From Virgibacillus oceani (GTDB taxonomy: Bacteria > Bacillota > Bacilli > Bacillales > Amphibacillaceae), in the NCBI RefSeq assembly GCF_014638995.1, contig NZ_BMFR01000003.1:1-64000 (forward strand): a stretch of DNA of 64,000 bases, written 5' to 3'. Of this stretch, positions 9,055 to 18,432 are shown in pieces. The position numbers were made by a program, and so were the translations under genes. The notes beneath the pieces were generated by a model. The model searched no databases and was not told the origin of the DNA. It saw only the letters and a list, made by a program, of their open reading frames with translations. Numbering within the stretch: the stretch's first letter is position 1; every line of letters begins with the position of its first letter.

Positions 9055-9771
9055 TTACCATCCACCATTTATCCTAATTATCTCTCCTTGTATATAGTTT
9101 GACTGATCATCCAATAGAAAACGTACTGTATGCGCAACCTCAGCTGGCAGTCCTGCACGATTCATTGGTATCTCATTTAAAACTGCCTCACGTTCCAAAT
9201 CCGTTATATTGTCATTCATTTTTGTATCAATAAATCCTGGGCTGACTGCATTAACTGATATACCGCTTGGTGCAACCTCTTTTGCCAAAGCTTTTACAAA
9301 ACTGTTTTGCGCACCCTTAACAGACGAATAAATAACCTCATGACTTGCCCCTACTTCGCCCCATATAGAGGTTATAAAGATAATATTGCCTGACTTATTT
9401 CGGATAAGCTGCGGCAATAAACTTCGGGTAATAACCCATGGTGCTTTTACATGTAATGCAAGCATCTCCTCCATATCCATTATGTTTGTTTGTTGAAATA
9501 AACCATATAAGGCATTTCCACCGGCAAAAATAATTGAATCTACAGGCAACACAAGCTTTTCAAGTAGTAAATTCACGCCATGTTCTGTACGCAAATCTGC
9601 TTTAAGCTCCATTAAGATACGCTCTTCAGTTAACCTTTCCCTTAAGGTGTCGATTGCCTTTTTATTTGAATGATAATGCAGCAGCAAATGATACCCATCA
9701 GCAGCTAATCGCTCAGCAATTGCTGCTCCAATATCTCCGCTTGCTCCAATTATAAGTACGTTTTGCCCCAT
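9055..9771 (-). CDS. ymfI: YmfI, FabG-like short-chain dehydrogenase/reductase
   Basis: 238-residue classical SDR. It has the Rossmann nucleotide-binding motif GASGDIGAAIA near the N terminus, NADP-binding context around FAGGNA, and the catalytic Ser followed by YSSVK (Tyr-x3-Lys) around residue 152-156. The likely reaction is NAD(P)H-dependent carbonyl reduction; the substrate is unknown. It sits 9 bases after ymfH and is probably co-transcribed with the two M16 peptidase genes. Confidence 0.9.
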   Translation of the reverse strand: MGQNVLIIGASGDIGAAIAERLAADGYHLLLHYHSNKKAIDTLRERLTEERILMELKADLRTEHGVNLLLEKLVLPVDSIIFAGGNALYGLFQQTNIMDMEEMLALHVKAPWVITRSLLPQLIRNKSGNIIFITSIWGEVGASHEVIYSSVKGAQNSFVKALAKEVAPSGISVNAVSPGFIDTKMNDNITDLEREAVLNEIPMNRAGLPAEVAHTVRFLLDDQSNYIQGEIIRINGGW

Positions 9772-9780
9772 TTTATCCCC

Positions 9781-11064
9781 TTATTCTGCTACGATTTTAC
9801 AAACTGAAAGCCGCTCCTCTTCAATCCAGTTACGGAGAAAAGTATTTGCCTGCTCTAGTGTTAACGATTGTATTGCTGGTATCAGTTCAAATACTTCAAT
9901 CCCAACAGTTTGATAATGGATAAATTTATTTGAGATAAATTCAAGTGAATTCATTGCCCTCAATAGCTGGCCAATTTTCTTTTTCTTCATACGTTCGAAT
10001 TCATTGTTAGTAAGTTCCGCACGATTCGTACTAAGGAGCATTTCCATTATTCTGCTTGTGAATTCTTCTGGTTTTGAAGTATTCCCTCCAATTAGTGAGT
10101 ATCCAAAGTTTTTCTCCAAATTTGTCTCAAAATAAAAACTGGCATCAATAAGCTGTTCGTCATATAATGCTTGATAAAATGATCCACCTTTTGAAAAGTA
10201 ATGATCCAATACCATATTTTGGAATAGGTCCTTACATAAAAATTCTTCTCCACTCAATTTCTCAGACGACTCCTTAATTCCGATCGTACATTTAGGAATG
10301 GATACAGGCATAATAATTTTATTTTCTTTCATTGCCACTTCTTTTGGTTCATCCGGAAATTCACGTTTAATTTCATCCATTTTTGCAAAATTCTTTTTTG
10401 CTTGGTTCTCTTTTATTAATTTCATCATGTTGTCTGGATCAAAATTTCCCGCAATAAACAACGTCATATTTTCGGGATGGTAAAAAGTATTATAACAGGT
10501 ATACAAATCATCTTTTGTAATCGAATGAATTGATTCTACAGTCCCTGCAATGTCAATCATAACCGGGTGTTTTTTAAACATACTTTTAATTGTTCCCATG
10601 AATGCCTGCCAATCAGGCTGATCATTATACATCGTAATTTCTTGTGCAATAATGCCTTTTTCCTTCTCTACCGATTGTTCTGAAAAATACGGATCTTGAA
10701 CAAAATCAATTAACGTTTCAACATTTTTTTCAATATGATTTGTCGCTGTAAATAAATAGGCTGTTTTTGTAAAAGAGGTAAAGGCATTTGCTTGAGCACC
10801 TTGTTTTCCAAAATCGGCAAACACATCCCTGTCTTCTTTTTCAAACAACTTATGTTCCAAGAAATGGGCAACACCTTCTGGGACGGTAATTTGTTCATTT
10901 TCAGCTATTGGAACAAAAGTTTGATCAATGGATCCATAATTTGTTGAAAAGATACCATACGTTTTGGACATTTCCGGTTTTGGCAGCAAATATACGGTTA
11001 ATCCGTTATCAAAGCGCTCAGAAAAAACCGTTTCATCAATATCAGCATATGGTTGTTTAATCAT
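9781..11064 (-). CDS. ymfH: YmfH, M16 family zinc peptidase
   Basis: 427-residue M16 (pitrilysin/insulinase) peptidase with the inverted zinc motif HFLEH in GVAHFLEHKLFEKED around residue 67-71, and the distal Glu expected in the following helix (EKGIIAQEITM). It pairs with the adjacent ymfF, which lacks the zinc motif, consistent with a catalytic/non-catalytic heterodimer as in other bacterial M16B pairs. The ATG start overlaps the end of ymfF by 8 bases. The substrate is not known with confidence. Confidence 0.92.
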   Translation of the reverse strand: MIKQPYADIDETVFSERFDNGLTVYLLPKPEMSKTYGIFSTNYGSIDQTFVPIAENEQITVPEGVAHFLEHKLFEKEDRDVFADFGKQGAQANAFTSFTKTAYLFTATNHIEKNVETLIDFVQDPYFSEQSVEKEKGIIAQEITMYNDQPDWQAFMGTIKSMFKKHPVMIDIAGTVESIHSITKDDLYTCYNTFYHPENMTLFIAGNFDPDNMMKLIKENQAKKNFAKMDEIKREFPDEPKEVAMKENKIIMPVSIPKCTIGIKESSEKLSGEEFLCKDLFQNMVLDHYFSKGGSFYQALYDEQLIDASFYFETNLEKNFGYSLIGGNTSKPEEFTSRIMEMLLSTNRAELTNNEFERMKKKKIGQLLRAMNSLEFISNKFIHYQTVGIEVFELIPAIQSLTLEQANTFLRNWIEEERLSVCKIVAE

Positions 11065-12346
11065 TGGAATTACCCCCGTCGTTTGTCAATAGGTATACAG
11101 TGTCTTGGTCAATCTTATCGGCAATAGCAATTACGTCCTCTTTTGTTACTTGTTTAATATTCATAATTAGTTGTTCTGGTGAAAGTTTCTTATTACCGAC
11201 TACCTGCTGATATAACAATTCAATTAATCCTTGCGGGTGGTCCATAGTGTCTAACAATTGATTAACTATTAATTCTTTCGTTTCATTCATCGTATCCTCG
11301 GTGAATTCACCATTCTTCATGGAAGCCATTTGAAGCTCGATAATTTCTTTCGCCTTTTCATAATCTTTTGGAGCAATACCACTAAAAACAAGTAATAATC
11401 CTTTATGGCTTTCAATTCGTGATGCGGCGTAATATGCCAGACTATTCTTTTCACGAACGTTTATAAATAATTTCGAACTTGGGAACCCGCCAAATATACC
11501 ATTGAAAACCTGTAATGCAAAGTAACCATCATCCTGATAGGTACAATTTGTACGATATCCTAAATGCAGTTTTGCTTGCTGTATAGATTGTTTTTCCATT
11601 ATAACTTTAGGTTCATCCTGTTTTTTTGATAAATTATCTTCCTGGATAGAAGAAACGCTAGCTTCATCACGTCGTAAATGATTGATAATTTTCTGTTTCA
11701 TCGTCTCACTTTCAAAATCGCCCAATACATAAAGGTCCAATTGATCTTCGTTTATTAGAGTTTGATAATAGGTGAATAAATTGTTCGGGGTTATGGAAGA
11801 AAGATCCTCTTCATATCCATGAACATGTAAACTATATGCTTCACCTTCGCACATTTCATCAATCAATCGCATATTTGCATAACTCATTTTGTCATCCTGT
11901 ATTGCACTGATTTTTTGCTTAAGTGTTTCTTTTTCACGACCAACAACAGACTCTGCAAAAGCACCGTTCTTTGTATTTGGCTGAAAAATTATTTCATTTA
12001 ATAATTCCAGCGCTTCTTCAAATAATGGGGACTGATCAGCTATAAACTTGTGATTTGCTACTTCTAAACGAATCGTAATGATGTGGTTATTTCCTTTTTT
12101 GGCACCGCTTATTGATAACACTGCCCCATAAAGTTCATCTAATTTCACTTGTAATTCCGTACTGCTAGGATATGATTTTGTACCTTGTTGCAATATATAA
12201 GGAAGCAATGCTCTTTTTGTTATTGTTTCACGTTGTAACGATGCTTTTAATTTAGCTACAATATTAATGGTTTTATATTTTTTTGATGGTACAATATGTA
12301 TATTAATACCATTACTATTCAAGACCTCTTCCGTAACTTTGTTCAT
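11057..12346 (-). CDS. ymfF: YmfF, M16 family non-catalytic partner
   Basis: 429-residue M16-fold protein. Where ymfH has HFLEH, this has LPYILQQGTKSYPSS, so both zinc-binding histidines and the catalytic Glu are missing and it cannot be a peptidase on its own. The C-terminal half keeps the usual M16 features (NVREKNSLAYYA, a glycine-rich loop at GIFGGFPSSKLF). It is first in the ymfF-ymfH-ymfI unit. The likely role is substrate binding or chamber formation with YmfH. Confidence 0.9.
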   Translation of the reverse strand: MNKVTEEVLNSNGINIHIVPSKKYKTINIVAKLKASLQRETITKRALLPYILQQGTKSYPSSTELQVKLDELYGAVLSISGAKKGNNHIITIRLEVANHKFIADQSPLFEEALELLNEIIFQPNTKNGAFAESVVGREKETLKQKISAIQDDKMSYANMRLIDEMCEGEAYSLHVHGYEEDLSSITPNNLFTYYQTLINEDQLDLYVLGDFESETMKQKIINHLRRDEASVSSIQEDNLSKKQDEPKVIMEKQSIQQAKLHLGYRTNCTYQDDGYFALQVFNGIFGGFPSSKLFINVREKNSLAYYAASRIESHKGLLLVFSGIAPKDYEKAKEIIELQMASMKNGEFTEDTMNETKELIVNQLLDTMDHPQGLIELLYQQVVGNKKLSPEQLIMNIKQVTKEDVIAIADKIDQDTVYLLTNDGGNSND

Positions 12347-12453
12347 ACCGTTTCCTCCATTACTATGTATTTAAATCAAATAACCTTTCCTTACTATTTC
12401 AATTTTGATCATATCTATTCCTTTTATTATAAGCTATTTTGGGAGAAATTAAA

Positions 12454-12489
12454 AAACTGACTTGAAAGTATTAATAATCAAGTCAGTTT
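12454..12489 (-). terminator. Intrinsic terminator of the nup operon
   Basis: Perfect 12-bp stem AAACTGACTTGA (12454-12465) / TCAAGTCAGTTT (12478-12489), followed by TTTT on the minus strand. It begins 7 bases after the nupQ stop. Confidence 0.92.
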
Positions 12490-12496
12490 ACATACA

Positions 12497-13450
12497 TTAT
12501 CTGCTGCCTTTAATATATGGAACACCATTCGCTTTAGGTGCTTCTGAACGTCCTACAAATCCTGCTAATGCAAGGATAGTCAATACATATGGGGCGATTA
12601 GCAAGAATACTTGCGGCACGTCCTCCAAGAATGGAACACCTGCACTAATAACACTTAAGCTCTGTGCAAAACCAAAGAATAATGCTGCCCCCATCGCTCC
12701 GAGCGGATGCCATTTACCGAATATTACTGCAGCTAACGACATAAAACCCTGTCCTACGATTGTTGCATGTGAAAAATTAAGTGCGATAGTCAATGCAAAT
12801 ACTGATCCACCTAAGCCGCCCAGCGCACCAGATATGATGACCGCTATATAACGCATTTTGTATACATTAATACCATTCGTATCTGCTGCTGCCGGATGTT
12901 CACCAACTGCCCGTAACCGTAATCCGAATGGTGTTTTATAGAGTATATACCATGCAACAAATGCCAATACAATTGCTAAATATGAAGTCAGATAGATATC
13001 TTGAAAGAATATATCACCAATTACCGGGACTTTGCTCAATAATGGTATATCTGTAGTATAAAATGGTTTCGTAACCATATCGGTTTGCCCTTTGTCATAC
13101 CATTGCTTCGTCAGGAAAACACCTAAGCCAAGTGCCAGAAAGTTGATTGCAACACCACTGACAACTTGATCCGCCCTGAAAGATACAGACGCGACTGCAT
13201 GAATAATTGAAAAAATAGCAGAAACAATCATCGCAACAATTATTGATATCCATGGTGTCCATGCACCAAATACATCAGCAAATGTTAAATTAAATACGAT
13301 GCCAACAAATGCCCCCATCACCATTAATCCCTCTAAACCAATATTAACAACACCAGACCGTTCACTGAATACCCCGCCTAACGCTGTAAAAATAAGAGGT
13401 GCTGAAAAGAAAAGTGCTGGTGGAATGATTGATTGTAATATATCTATCAT
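12497..13450 (-). CDS. nupQ: Nucleoside ABC transporter permease NupQ
   Basis: 317-residue integral membrane permease of the BPD_transp_2 type, with about eight or more hydrophobic helices. The GVVNIGLEGLMVMGAF motif near residue 33-48 is typical of YufQ/NupQ permeases in BMP-family nucleoside importers. The start ATG is directly adjacent to the nupP stop (no gap), indicating tight coupling. It is last in the operon, with a strong terminator. Confidence 0.92.
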   Translation of the reverse strand: MIDILQSIIPPALFFSAPLIFTALGGVFSERSGVVNIGLEGLMVMGAFVGIVFNLTFADVFGAWTPWISIIVAMIVSAIFSIIHAVASVSFRADQVVSGVAINFLALGLGVFLTKQWYDKGQTDMVTKPFYTTDIPLLSKVPVIGDIFFQDIYLTSYLAIVLAFVAWYILYKTPFGLRLRAVGEHPAAADTNGINVYKMRYIAVIISGALGGLGGSVFALTIALNFSHATIVGQGFMSLAAVIFGKWHPLGAMGAALFFGFAQSLSVISAGVPFLEDVPQVFLLIAPYVLTILALAGFVGRSEAPKANGVPYIKGSR

Positions 13451-14497
13451 TTATTTCCCCTCCTTTTTAAAGCGAAGTAAAATCCATCTAATAATATAAC
13501 TTGATGCAACAAAGAAAATAATTAATGCAATAATAATATCAACAAGTTCAGTTGGTACCTCTGCACCTGTTGGCATATTGATTGCTCCTACTTTTAATAC
13601 ACCAAACAATATAGCTGCCAGCACAACACCAAAGGCAGTATTTGCTCCTAATAATGCTACCGCGATCCCATCAAATCCTAAGTTGGTAAATCCGGACATG
13701 ACAGAAATTGAACCATACGTTCCCAATCCTTCCATCGCACCAGCTAAACCAGCAAATGCACCAGCAATTGCCATTGATAGAATAATATTTTTACTAACCT
13801 TCATTCCTGCATATTTAGAAGCGTGCTGATTGAACCCAACTGCTTTTAGCTCATATCCAATCGTTGTACGCTGCATAATAAACCACATGACCACAGCAGC
13901 AAACAATGCTATTAATATTCCATAGTGCATACGAGAAAAATAGGTTAAACCTTGCAGCCATTCTGAAGCTAATGATGCAGAAGGCGGGATAATATCAGTT
14001 GAATCCATATTATCTGTCAGTACACTTCGAATGATTTCATTTGTACAATATAATGCAATATAATTCATCATGATTGTTACAATAACTTCATGCACACCTA
14101 GCCTAGCCTTTAAAATACCAGGTACAAATCCCCAGATTGCCCCCGCAGCTGCAGCAGCTATAATAGCTAAAGGCAGGTGGATTATCATTGGTGCATCTAC
14201 AGCAAGACCGACCCATACCGCCGCAAGCCAACCTACTATAACTTGTCCTTCTGCACCAATGTTAAATAAACCAGATCTAAATGCGAATGCCACTGCAAGA
14301 CCTGTTAAAATGTATGGTGTTATTTGTCTAACGGTTTCTCCCATGAAATATAAATCGCCAAATGCTCCATTCCATAACGCCGTATATCCAGCGATTGGGT
14401 TATATCCTGAAACGAGCATAATGATCGCACCAGCAATTAAACCTAGTAAAACAGAAATAATTGGTACAAGTATATTGAACAATTTATTTGATGCCAT
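13451..14497 (-). CDS. nupP: Nucleoside ABC transporter permease NupP
   Basis: 348-residue permease partner of NupQ, with many hydrophobic helices and the conserved FNIGAEGQVIVGWLAA motif. The ATG at 14497 (MASNKLFNIL) has AGGTG at 6 bases and lies inside the 3' end of nupO (14-base overlap). A GTG three codons upstream is the alternative. With NupO and NupN it forms a complete importer: two permeases, a double ATPase and a lipoprotein receptor. Confidence 0.92.
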   Translation of the reverse strand: MASNKLFNILVPIISVLLGLIAGAIIMLVSGYNPIAGYTALWNGAFGDLYFMGETVRQITPYILTGLAVAFAFRSGLFNIGAEGQVIVGWLAAVWVGLAVDAPMIIHLPLAIIAAAAAGAIWGFVPGILKARLGVHEVIVTIMMNYIALYCTNEIIRSVLTDNMDSTDIIPPSASLASEWLQGLTYFSRMHYGILIALFAAVVMWFIMQRTTIGYELKAVGFNQHASKYAGMKVSKNIILSMAIAGAFAGLAGAMEGLGTYGSISVMSGFTNLGFDGIAVALLGANTAFGVVLAAILFGVLKVGAINMPTGAEVPTELVDIIIALIIFFVASSYIIRWILLRFKKEGK

Positions 14498-16025
14498 TCC
14501 TATCACCTGCCTCAGTCTTATTACTACCTGCCATGAGAAGTCCCAATTCCTGTTCGTTTGTTTCTTCCGGCTTCACTTTTGCAACAATCTTTCCGTCAAA
14601 CATAACAGCAATTGTATCACTTACATCGATAATTTCATCTAACTCAAACGAAATTAATAGAACTGCTTTTCCCTTATCGCGTTCTTCAATTAATTTTTTA
14701 TGAATAAATTCTATCGCTCCAACATCTAATCCTCTAGTTGGTTGTGCAGCAATTAACAGGTCCGGTGAACGATCAACTTCACGGCCAATAATTGCTTTTT
14801 GCTGATTACCGCCAGAAAGAGCACGGGCCTTTGTATATTCACTAGGTGTACGAACATCATATTCCTTAATTAATTTATTCGCCTTTTTATAAATTTCCTT
14901 ATAATTCAAAACTGTTCCCTTTGAAAAAGGCTTTTGATAATATGTCTGCAAAACCATGTTCTCACCTATTGGATAATCCAGAACAAGTCCATATTTATGA
15001 CGATCCTGCGGTATATGTCCAACACCGCTTTCAGTGACTTTACGCGGTTTCATATTCGTTATATCTTTATTATTAAGCATAATTGTTCCGGATTCAGTTT
15101 TGCGAAGGCCAGTAATTGCCTCAATAAGTTCCGTTTGACCATTTCCATCAATACCTGCTATTCCAACAATTTCACCGGCACGCAGTTCAAGATTAAGACC
15201 TTTAACTAAATCTACCTTTCTAGTATCTTTAACAAATAAATCATTAATTTTTAATACTGTCTCTTTCGGATTTGCCTCAGTCTTTTCTGTTTTAAAGCTA
15301 ATCTCACGACCAACCATCAATGAGGCAAGTTCGGTGACATTTGTATTCTTGACATCTAATGTTTTGATTCCTTTACCCTTTCGTATGACGGTACAACGGT
15401 CACACACTTCCATAATCTCTTTTAGCTTATGTGTAATTAATATAATGGATTTGCCTTCCTTTATTAATGAACGCATAATCTCTATTAAATCTTTAATTTC
15501 TTGTGGAGTAAGCACGGCAGTTGGTTCATCAAAAATCAGCACATCAGCACCGCGATATAGCGTTTTCAAAATTTCAACACGCTGCTGCATGCCTACTGAA
15601 ATATCACTGATTTTCGCTGTGGGATCTACCTTCAAGCCATAGCGGTCTGAAAGTTCCTGAATTTCTTGTTCCGCTTTTTTAATATCAATTTTTCCGCTTT
15701 TCTTTTTCGGTTCATTGCCCAAAATAATGTTTTGTGTAACTGTGAAAGGTTCTACTAGCATAAAATGCTGATGAACCATACCTATTCCCAAATCATTCGC
15801 AATGTTTGGATTGGTAATATTTACTTTTTTTCCTTTAACTTTAATTTCACCTTTTTCCGGCTGGTACAAACCAAACAGTACATTCATTAAAGTTGACTTT
15901 CCAGCACCATTCTCTCCTAATAATGCATGTATTTCACCTTTTTGCACTTGTACGGTTATATTATCGTTTGCAACTATGCCCGGAAATTCTTTACGTATAT
16001 TAAGCATTTCAATTACGTAGTCCAC
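14484..16025 (-). CDS. nupO: Nucleoside ABC transporter ATP-binding protein NupO
   Basis: 513 residues containing two fused ABC ATPase domains. The first has a canonical Walker A (GENGAGKS, about 37-44), signature region ISVGMQQRVEIL and Walker B LIFDEPTAVLT. The second has a degenerate Walker A (GIDGNGQTEL), signature LSGGNQQKAIIGRE and LLIAAQPTRGLDVGA. This asymmetric arrangement is typical of YufO/RbsA-like sugar and nucleoside importers. About 140 bases separate it from nupN, including a hairpin that may lower expression relative to the receptor gene. Confidence 0.93.
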   Translation of the reverse strand: MDYVIEMLNIRKEFPGIVANDNITVQVQKGEIHALLGENGAGKSTLMNVLFGLYQPEKGEIKVKGKKVNITNPNIANDLGIGMVHQHFMLVEPFTVTQNIILGNEPKKKSGKIDIKKAEQEIQELSDRYGLKVDPTAKISDISVGMQQRVEILKTLYRGADVLIFDEPTAVLTPQEIKDLIEIMRSLIKEGKSIILITHKLKEIMEVCDRCTVIRKGKGIKTLDVKNTNVTELASLMVGREISFKTEKTEANPKETVLKINDLFVKDTRKVDLVKGLNLELRAGEIVGIAGIDGNGQTELIEAITGLRKTESGTIMLNNKDITNMKPRKVTESGVGHIPQDRHKYGLVLDYPIGENMVLQTYYQKPFSKGTVLNYKEIYKKANKLIKEYDVRTPSEYTKARALSGGNQQKAIIGREVDRSPDLLIAAQPTRGLDVGAIEFIHKKLIEERDKGKAVLLISFELDEIIDVSDTIAVMFDGKIVAKVKPEETNEQELGLLMAGSNKTEAGDRNGIK

Positions 16026-16132
16026 TACTGTTCACCCCTCTTAATAAATATTACTGGCACAAAAAAACCACCAAATGAAAAGGCCGGAAATAAGTTATAC
16101 TTTTCATTTAAAGATTTTCCTGATTAATTAGG

Positions 16133-16165
16133 TTGAAAAAGGCTGGTTAATCCAGCCCTTTTCAA
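16133..16165 (-). terminator. Attenuator-like hairpin between nupN and nupO
   Basis: Stem built from TTGAAAAAGGCTGG (16133-16146) and CCAGCC-CTTTTCAA (16152-16165), with a 5-base loop and one bulge, followed by short T-runs on the minus strand. Its place directly after the lipoprotein gene fits partial termination that keeps receptor mRNA more abundant than that of the membrane parts; this is inference. Confidence 0.65.
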
Positions 16166-16169
16166 ATAA

Positions 16170-17282
16170 TTACAATGCTTCAATAAATGCTTTTAGTTCA
16201 TCACGAGTTTTCGGTACTTCAACCTCGCCATTTACTATTTTTTCTTTCCATTCTTCTACGGCTTTAACAATATCATCAGTCATAGCTTCTTCGTTTGTCA
16301 TCGCTACACTTACAGCATCATCTTCTAATCCGTATTCCAGAACTTCACCGCCAGGAAATTCACCATTCATTGATTTGTTAGCAAGGTCTTGAACTGCGAT
16401 ATCTACACGTTTAACCATTGAAGTTAACGTGACATTGTAATCATCAATCTGTCCCTCTTCATATTGGTCACGGTCAACACCAATTACCCATACATCTTTA
16501 TCAGGGTTGTTTTGTTTGATGTCTTTAGCTTGTGCGAATACACCATTTCCTGTTGCACCTGAAGCATGATATATTACGTCAATTCCATTGTTATACATGT
16601 TTGAAGCAATTAGTTTTCCTTTGTCAGCTGCTCCAAAAGATTCAGCATATTGTACTTCCACTTCAATATCGGGATTTACCGATTTCACACCAGCTCTAAA
16701 ACCAGCTTCGAATTTATTAATTAATGGCGAATCAACGCCCCCTACAAATCCAACCTTATTAGACTGTGTTTTCTTTGCAGCTGCCACACCAACTAAGAAT
16801 GACCCTTGGTGTTCTTTAAATGTAATACTTGCAACGTTTGGCTGTTCAACAACATCATCAACAATTGCAAAATGTGTATCTGGATATTGTTTTGCAACTT
16901 TTGTAATATCTTCTTTTAGTTTAAAACCAATACCAAAAATCAGATTGTATTTTTGTTTTACAAGACGTGTCAAGTTGGGCATATATTGTGATTTGTCATC
17001 AGATTGTGCGTAATCAAAACCATTTCCTTTTGTTAGGCTATGCTCTTCACCCCATGCTTGCAGGCCTTCCCATGCAGATTGGTTAAATGACTTATCATCA
17101 ACACCACCGACATCAGTAACCATCGCAGCACTAAAGTCTGATGAAGCTTCTTCTCCGCTAGCATCGTCTCCTGAATTTTCTTTCTCATTGCTGCTTTCAT
17201 CACCTGAATTACCGCAAGCAGCCAATACCATTCCCAGGCTTAATAGTAATGCAAATAGTAATAAAAATTTACGATTCTTCAA
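16170..17282 (-). CDS. nupN: BMP family nucleoside-binding lipoprotein NupN
   Basis: 370-residue extracellular solute-binding lipoprotein. The signal peptide has a lipobox LAAC (Cys about residue 23) followed by a Ser/Glu/Asp-rich tether, then a BMP/Med domain (SDFSAAMVTDVGGVDDKSFNQSAWEG onward, quoted in part: VTDVGGVDDKSFNQ). Relatives (YufN, TmpC/PnrA) bind purine nucleosides. The start is a TTG at 17282, 8 bases after GGGGG; no ATG fits the signal peptide. It is first in nupN-O-P-Q and directly follows a GntR gene, a possible local regulator. Confidence 0.92.
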   Translation of the reverse strand: MKNRKFLLLFALLLSLGMVLAACGNSGDESSNEKENSGDDASGEEASSDFSAAMVTDVGGVDDKSFNQSAWEGLQAWGEEHSLTKGNGFDYAQSDDKSQYMPNLTRLVKQKYNLIFGIGFKLKEDITKVAKQYPDTHFAIVDDVVEQPNVASITFKEHQGSFLVGVAAAKKTQSNKVGFVGGVDSPLINKFEAGFRAGVKSVNPDIEVEVQYAESFGAADKGKLIASNMYNNGIDVIYHASGATGNGVFAQAKDIKQNNPDKDVWVIGVDRDQYEEGQIDDYNVTLTSMVKRVDIAVQDLANKSMNGEFPGGEVLEYGLEDDAVSVAMTNEEAMTDDIVKAVEEWKEKIVNGEVEVPKTRDELKAFIEAL

Positions 17283-17378
17283 TCAAAAAACCCCCTATTT
17301 TTAAATTGTATAAATTAGAAAAATGACCTTACCCAAGCAGTTCGTTAGTCCATGACCACCTCCCTAAATGTTTCTATA

Positions 17379-17393
17379 AATCTCTTGAAAATT
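17379..17393 (-). promoter_or_regulatory. Possible CodY box upstream of nupN
   Basis: Minus-strand AATTTTCAAGAGATT matches the CodY consensus AATTTTCWGAAAATT at 12 of 15 positions. It is about 100 bases upstream of nupN. CodY control of the B. subtilis yufN operon is my recollection of the literature. Three mismatches in an AT-rich region make chance likely. Confidence 0.25.
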
Positions 17394-17425
17394 CATTCAC
17401 ATTGACATGTAAAAATTGAAATCCC

Positions 17426-18151
17426 TTACATACGTTTGCGTAAAACGTGGAAGCTAAACATATCGGATCTGAAATAATTTGCCGAATATAAGACAGGTTC
17501 ATCCCCCGAGGTATAATGCATTTGTTTAAGCAATAATAATGATTGCTCGGGTTCGCAGCCTAAAATGTCATAAATTCGGTCATGATAGCTTATTGGTTCA
17601 ATAAATGTAACAGCATAAGCAATTCGTTTTCCGGTATGATTTTCCATTAACTGAAATAATGAATCTTCCTTATGTACATGTTCTAATGGGATTAATCCTT
17701 CTGGAACCTTATCAATGCAAAACACTACCGGCTCATTGTTTGCAGTACGAACACGCTCAATCTTTGCCAGCGTTTTAATTCCTTTTGGCGAAAATCTCTT
17801 GCGGTCTTCCTCTGTCGGTTCAATAAATTCTGTTGACAGATATTCAGATCCAGGTGTTTTTCCAGATTGTTTGATCATATTTGTTACACTGTTCAGTTGT
17901 TCAATACCTGAAGAAAATATCGGTTTTGGATTAACAAACGTTCCAACACCATGTCGTCTCGTTACAACATTCTCTTCTTCTAGAATTCTTAGTGCTTCCC
18001 GTAATGTCGCACGTGATACCCCCAATTGCTTGGACAATTGAAATTCAGAAGGAAGCTTTTGCTTTTCTTTGTAGATACCGCTTTCAATATCACGCTTAAT
18101 TTCATCAATGACTTGTAAATATAAATGACGTGAATCTAATTTGATCGACAT
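17426..18151 (-). CDS. ymfC: GntR/HutC family transcriptional regulator (YmfC-like)
   Basis: 241 residues: an N-terminal winged helix (about 1-75, with [23 protein letters not shown] quoted in part: [18 protein letters not shown]) and a C-terminal UTRA ligand-binding domain containing [11 protein letters not shown] and FEPISYH-like segments. Such regulators usually respond to a small metabolite. It lies directly upstream of the nucleoside importer in the same direction with only about 140 bases between, so autoregulation and control of nupN are reasonable guesses. In B. subtilis the equivalent gene is followed by different genes. Confidence 0.88.
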   Translation of the reverse strand: MSIKLDSRHLYLQVIDEIKRDIESGIYKEKQKLPSEFQLSKQLGVSRATLREALRILEEENVVTRRHGVGTFVNPKPIFSSGIEQLNSVTNMIKQSGKTPGSEYLSTEFIEPTEEDRKRFSPKGIKTLAKIERVRTANNEPVVFCIDKVPEGLIPLEHVHKEDSLFQLMENHTGKRIAYAVTFIEPISYHDRIYDILGCEPEQSLLLLKQMHYTSGDEPVLYSANYFRSDMFSFHVLRKRM

Positions 18152-18375
18152 GATGCCCTCCTACAGGTAAAAATAAAATATACTATAAAAGCCTTAGGTT
18201 AAGCTAATTTTCTAAATAATCGAGCAAGAGATCTGACATCTGACGTATGACTGTAATGTCCGAAATAAATATATCATTTTTATGAAAGGAAATAAACCGT
18301 TATAGGACAAATTTCTCAAAAAAATTATAAATTCTCTTAAATTGTGAGCAAATATATATATAATAACATAGAAAA

Positions 18376-18407
18376 AGACAGCATCCATCTATAGGAAGAC
18401 ACTGTCT
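18376..18407 (-). terminator. Intrinsic terminator of spoIIIE
   Basis: 10-bp stem AGACAGCATC (18376-18385) / GACACTGTCT (18398-18407) with two G-U pairs in the minus-strand RNA, followed by CTTTTTC. It starts 26 bases after the spoIIIE stop. Confidence 0.8.
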
Positions 18408-18432
18408 GTGAATTTGCTAGTATTGGAAATAA

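Noticed and set aside
14070-14642. 190-codon plus-strand frame opposite nupP/nupO, Ala/Pro/Thr-rich
   Set aside because: Complementary shadow of a strongly supported permease gene; low-complexity composition, no binding site and no family resemblance.
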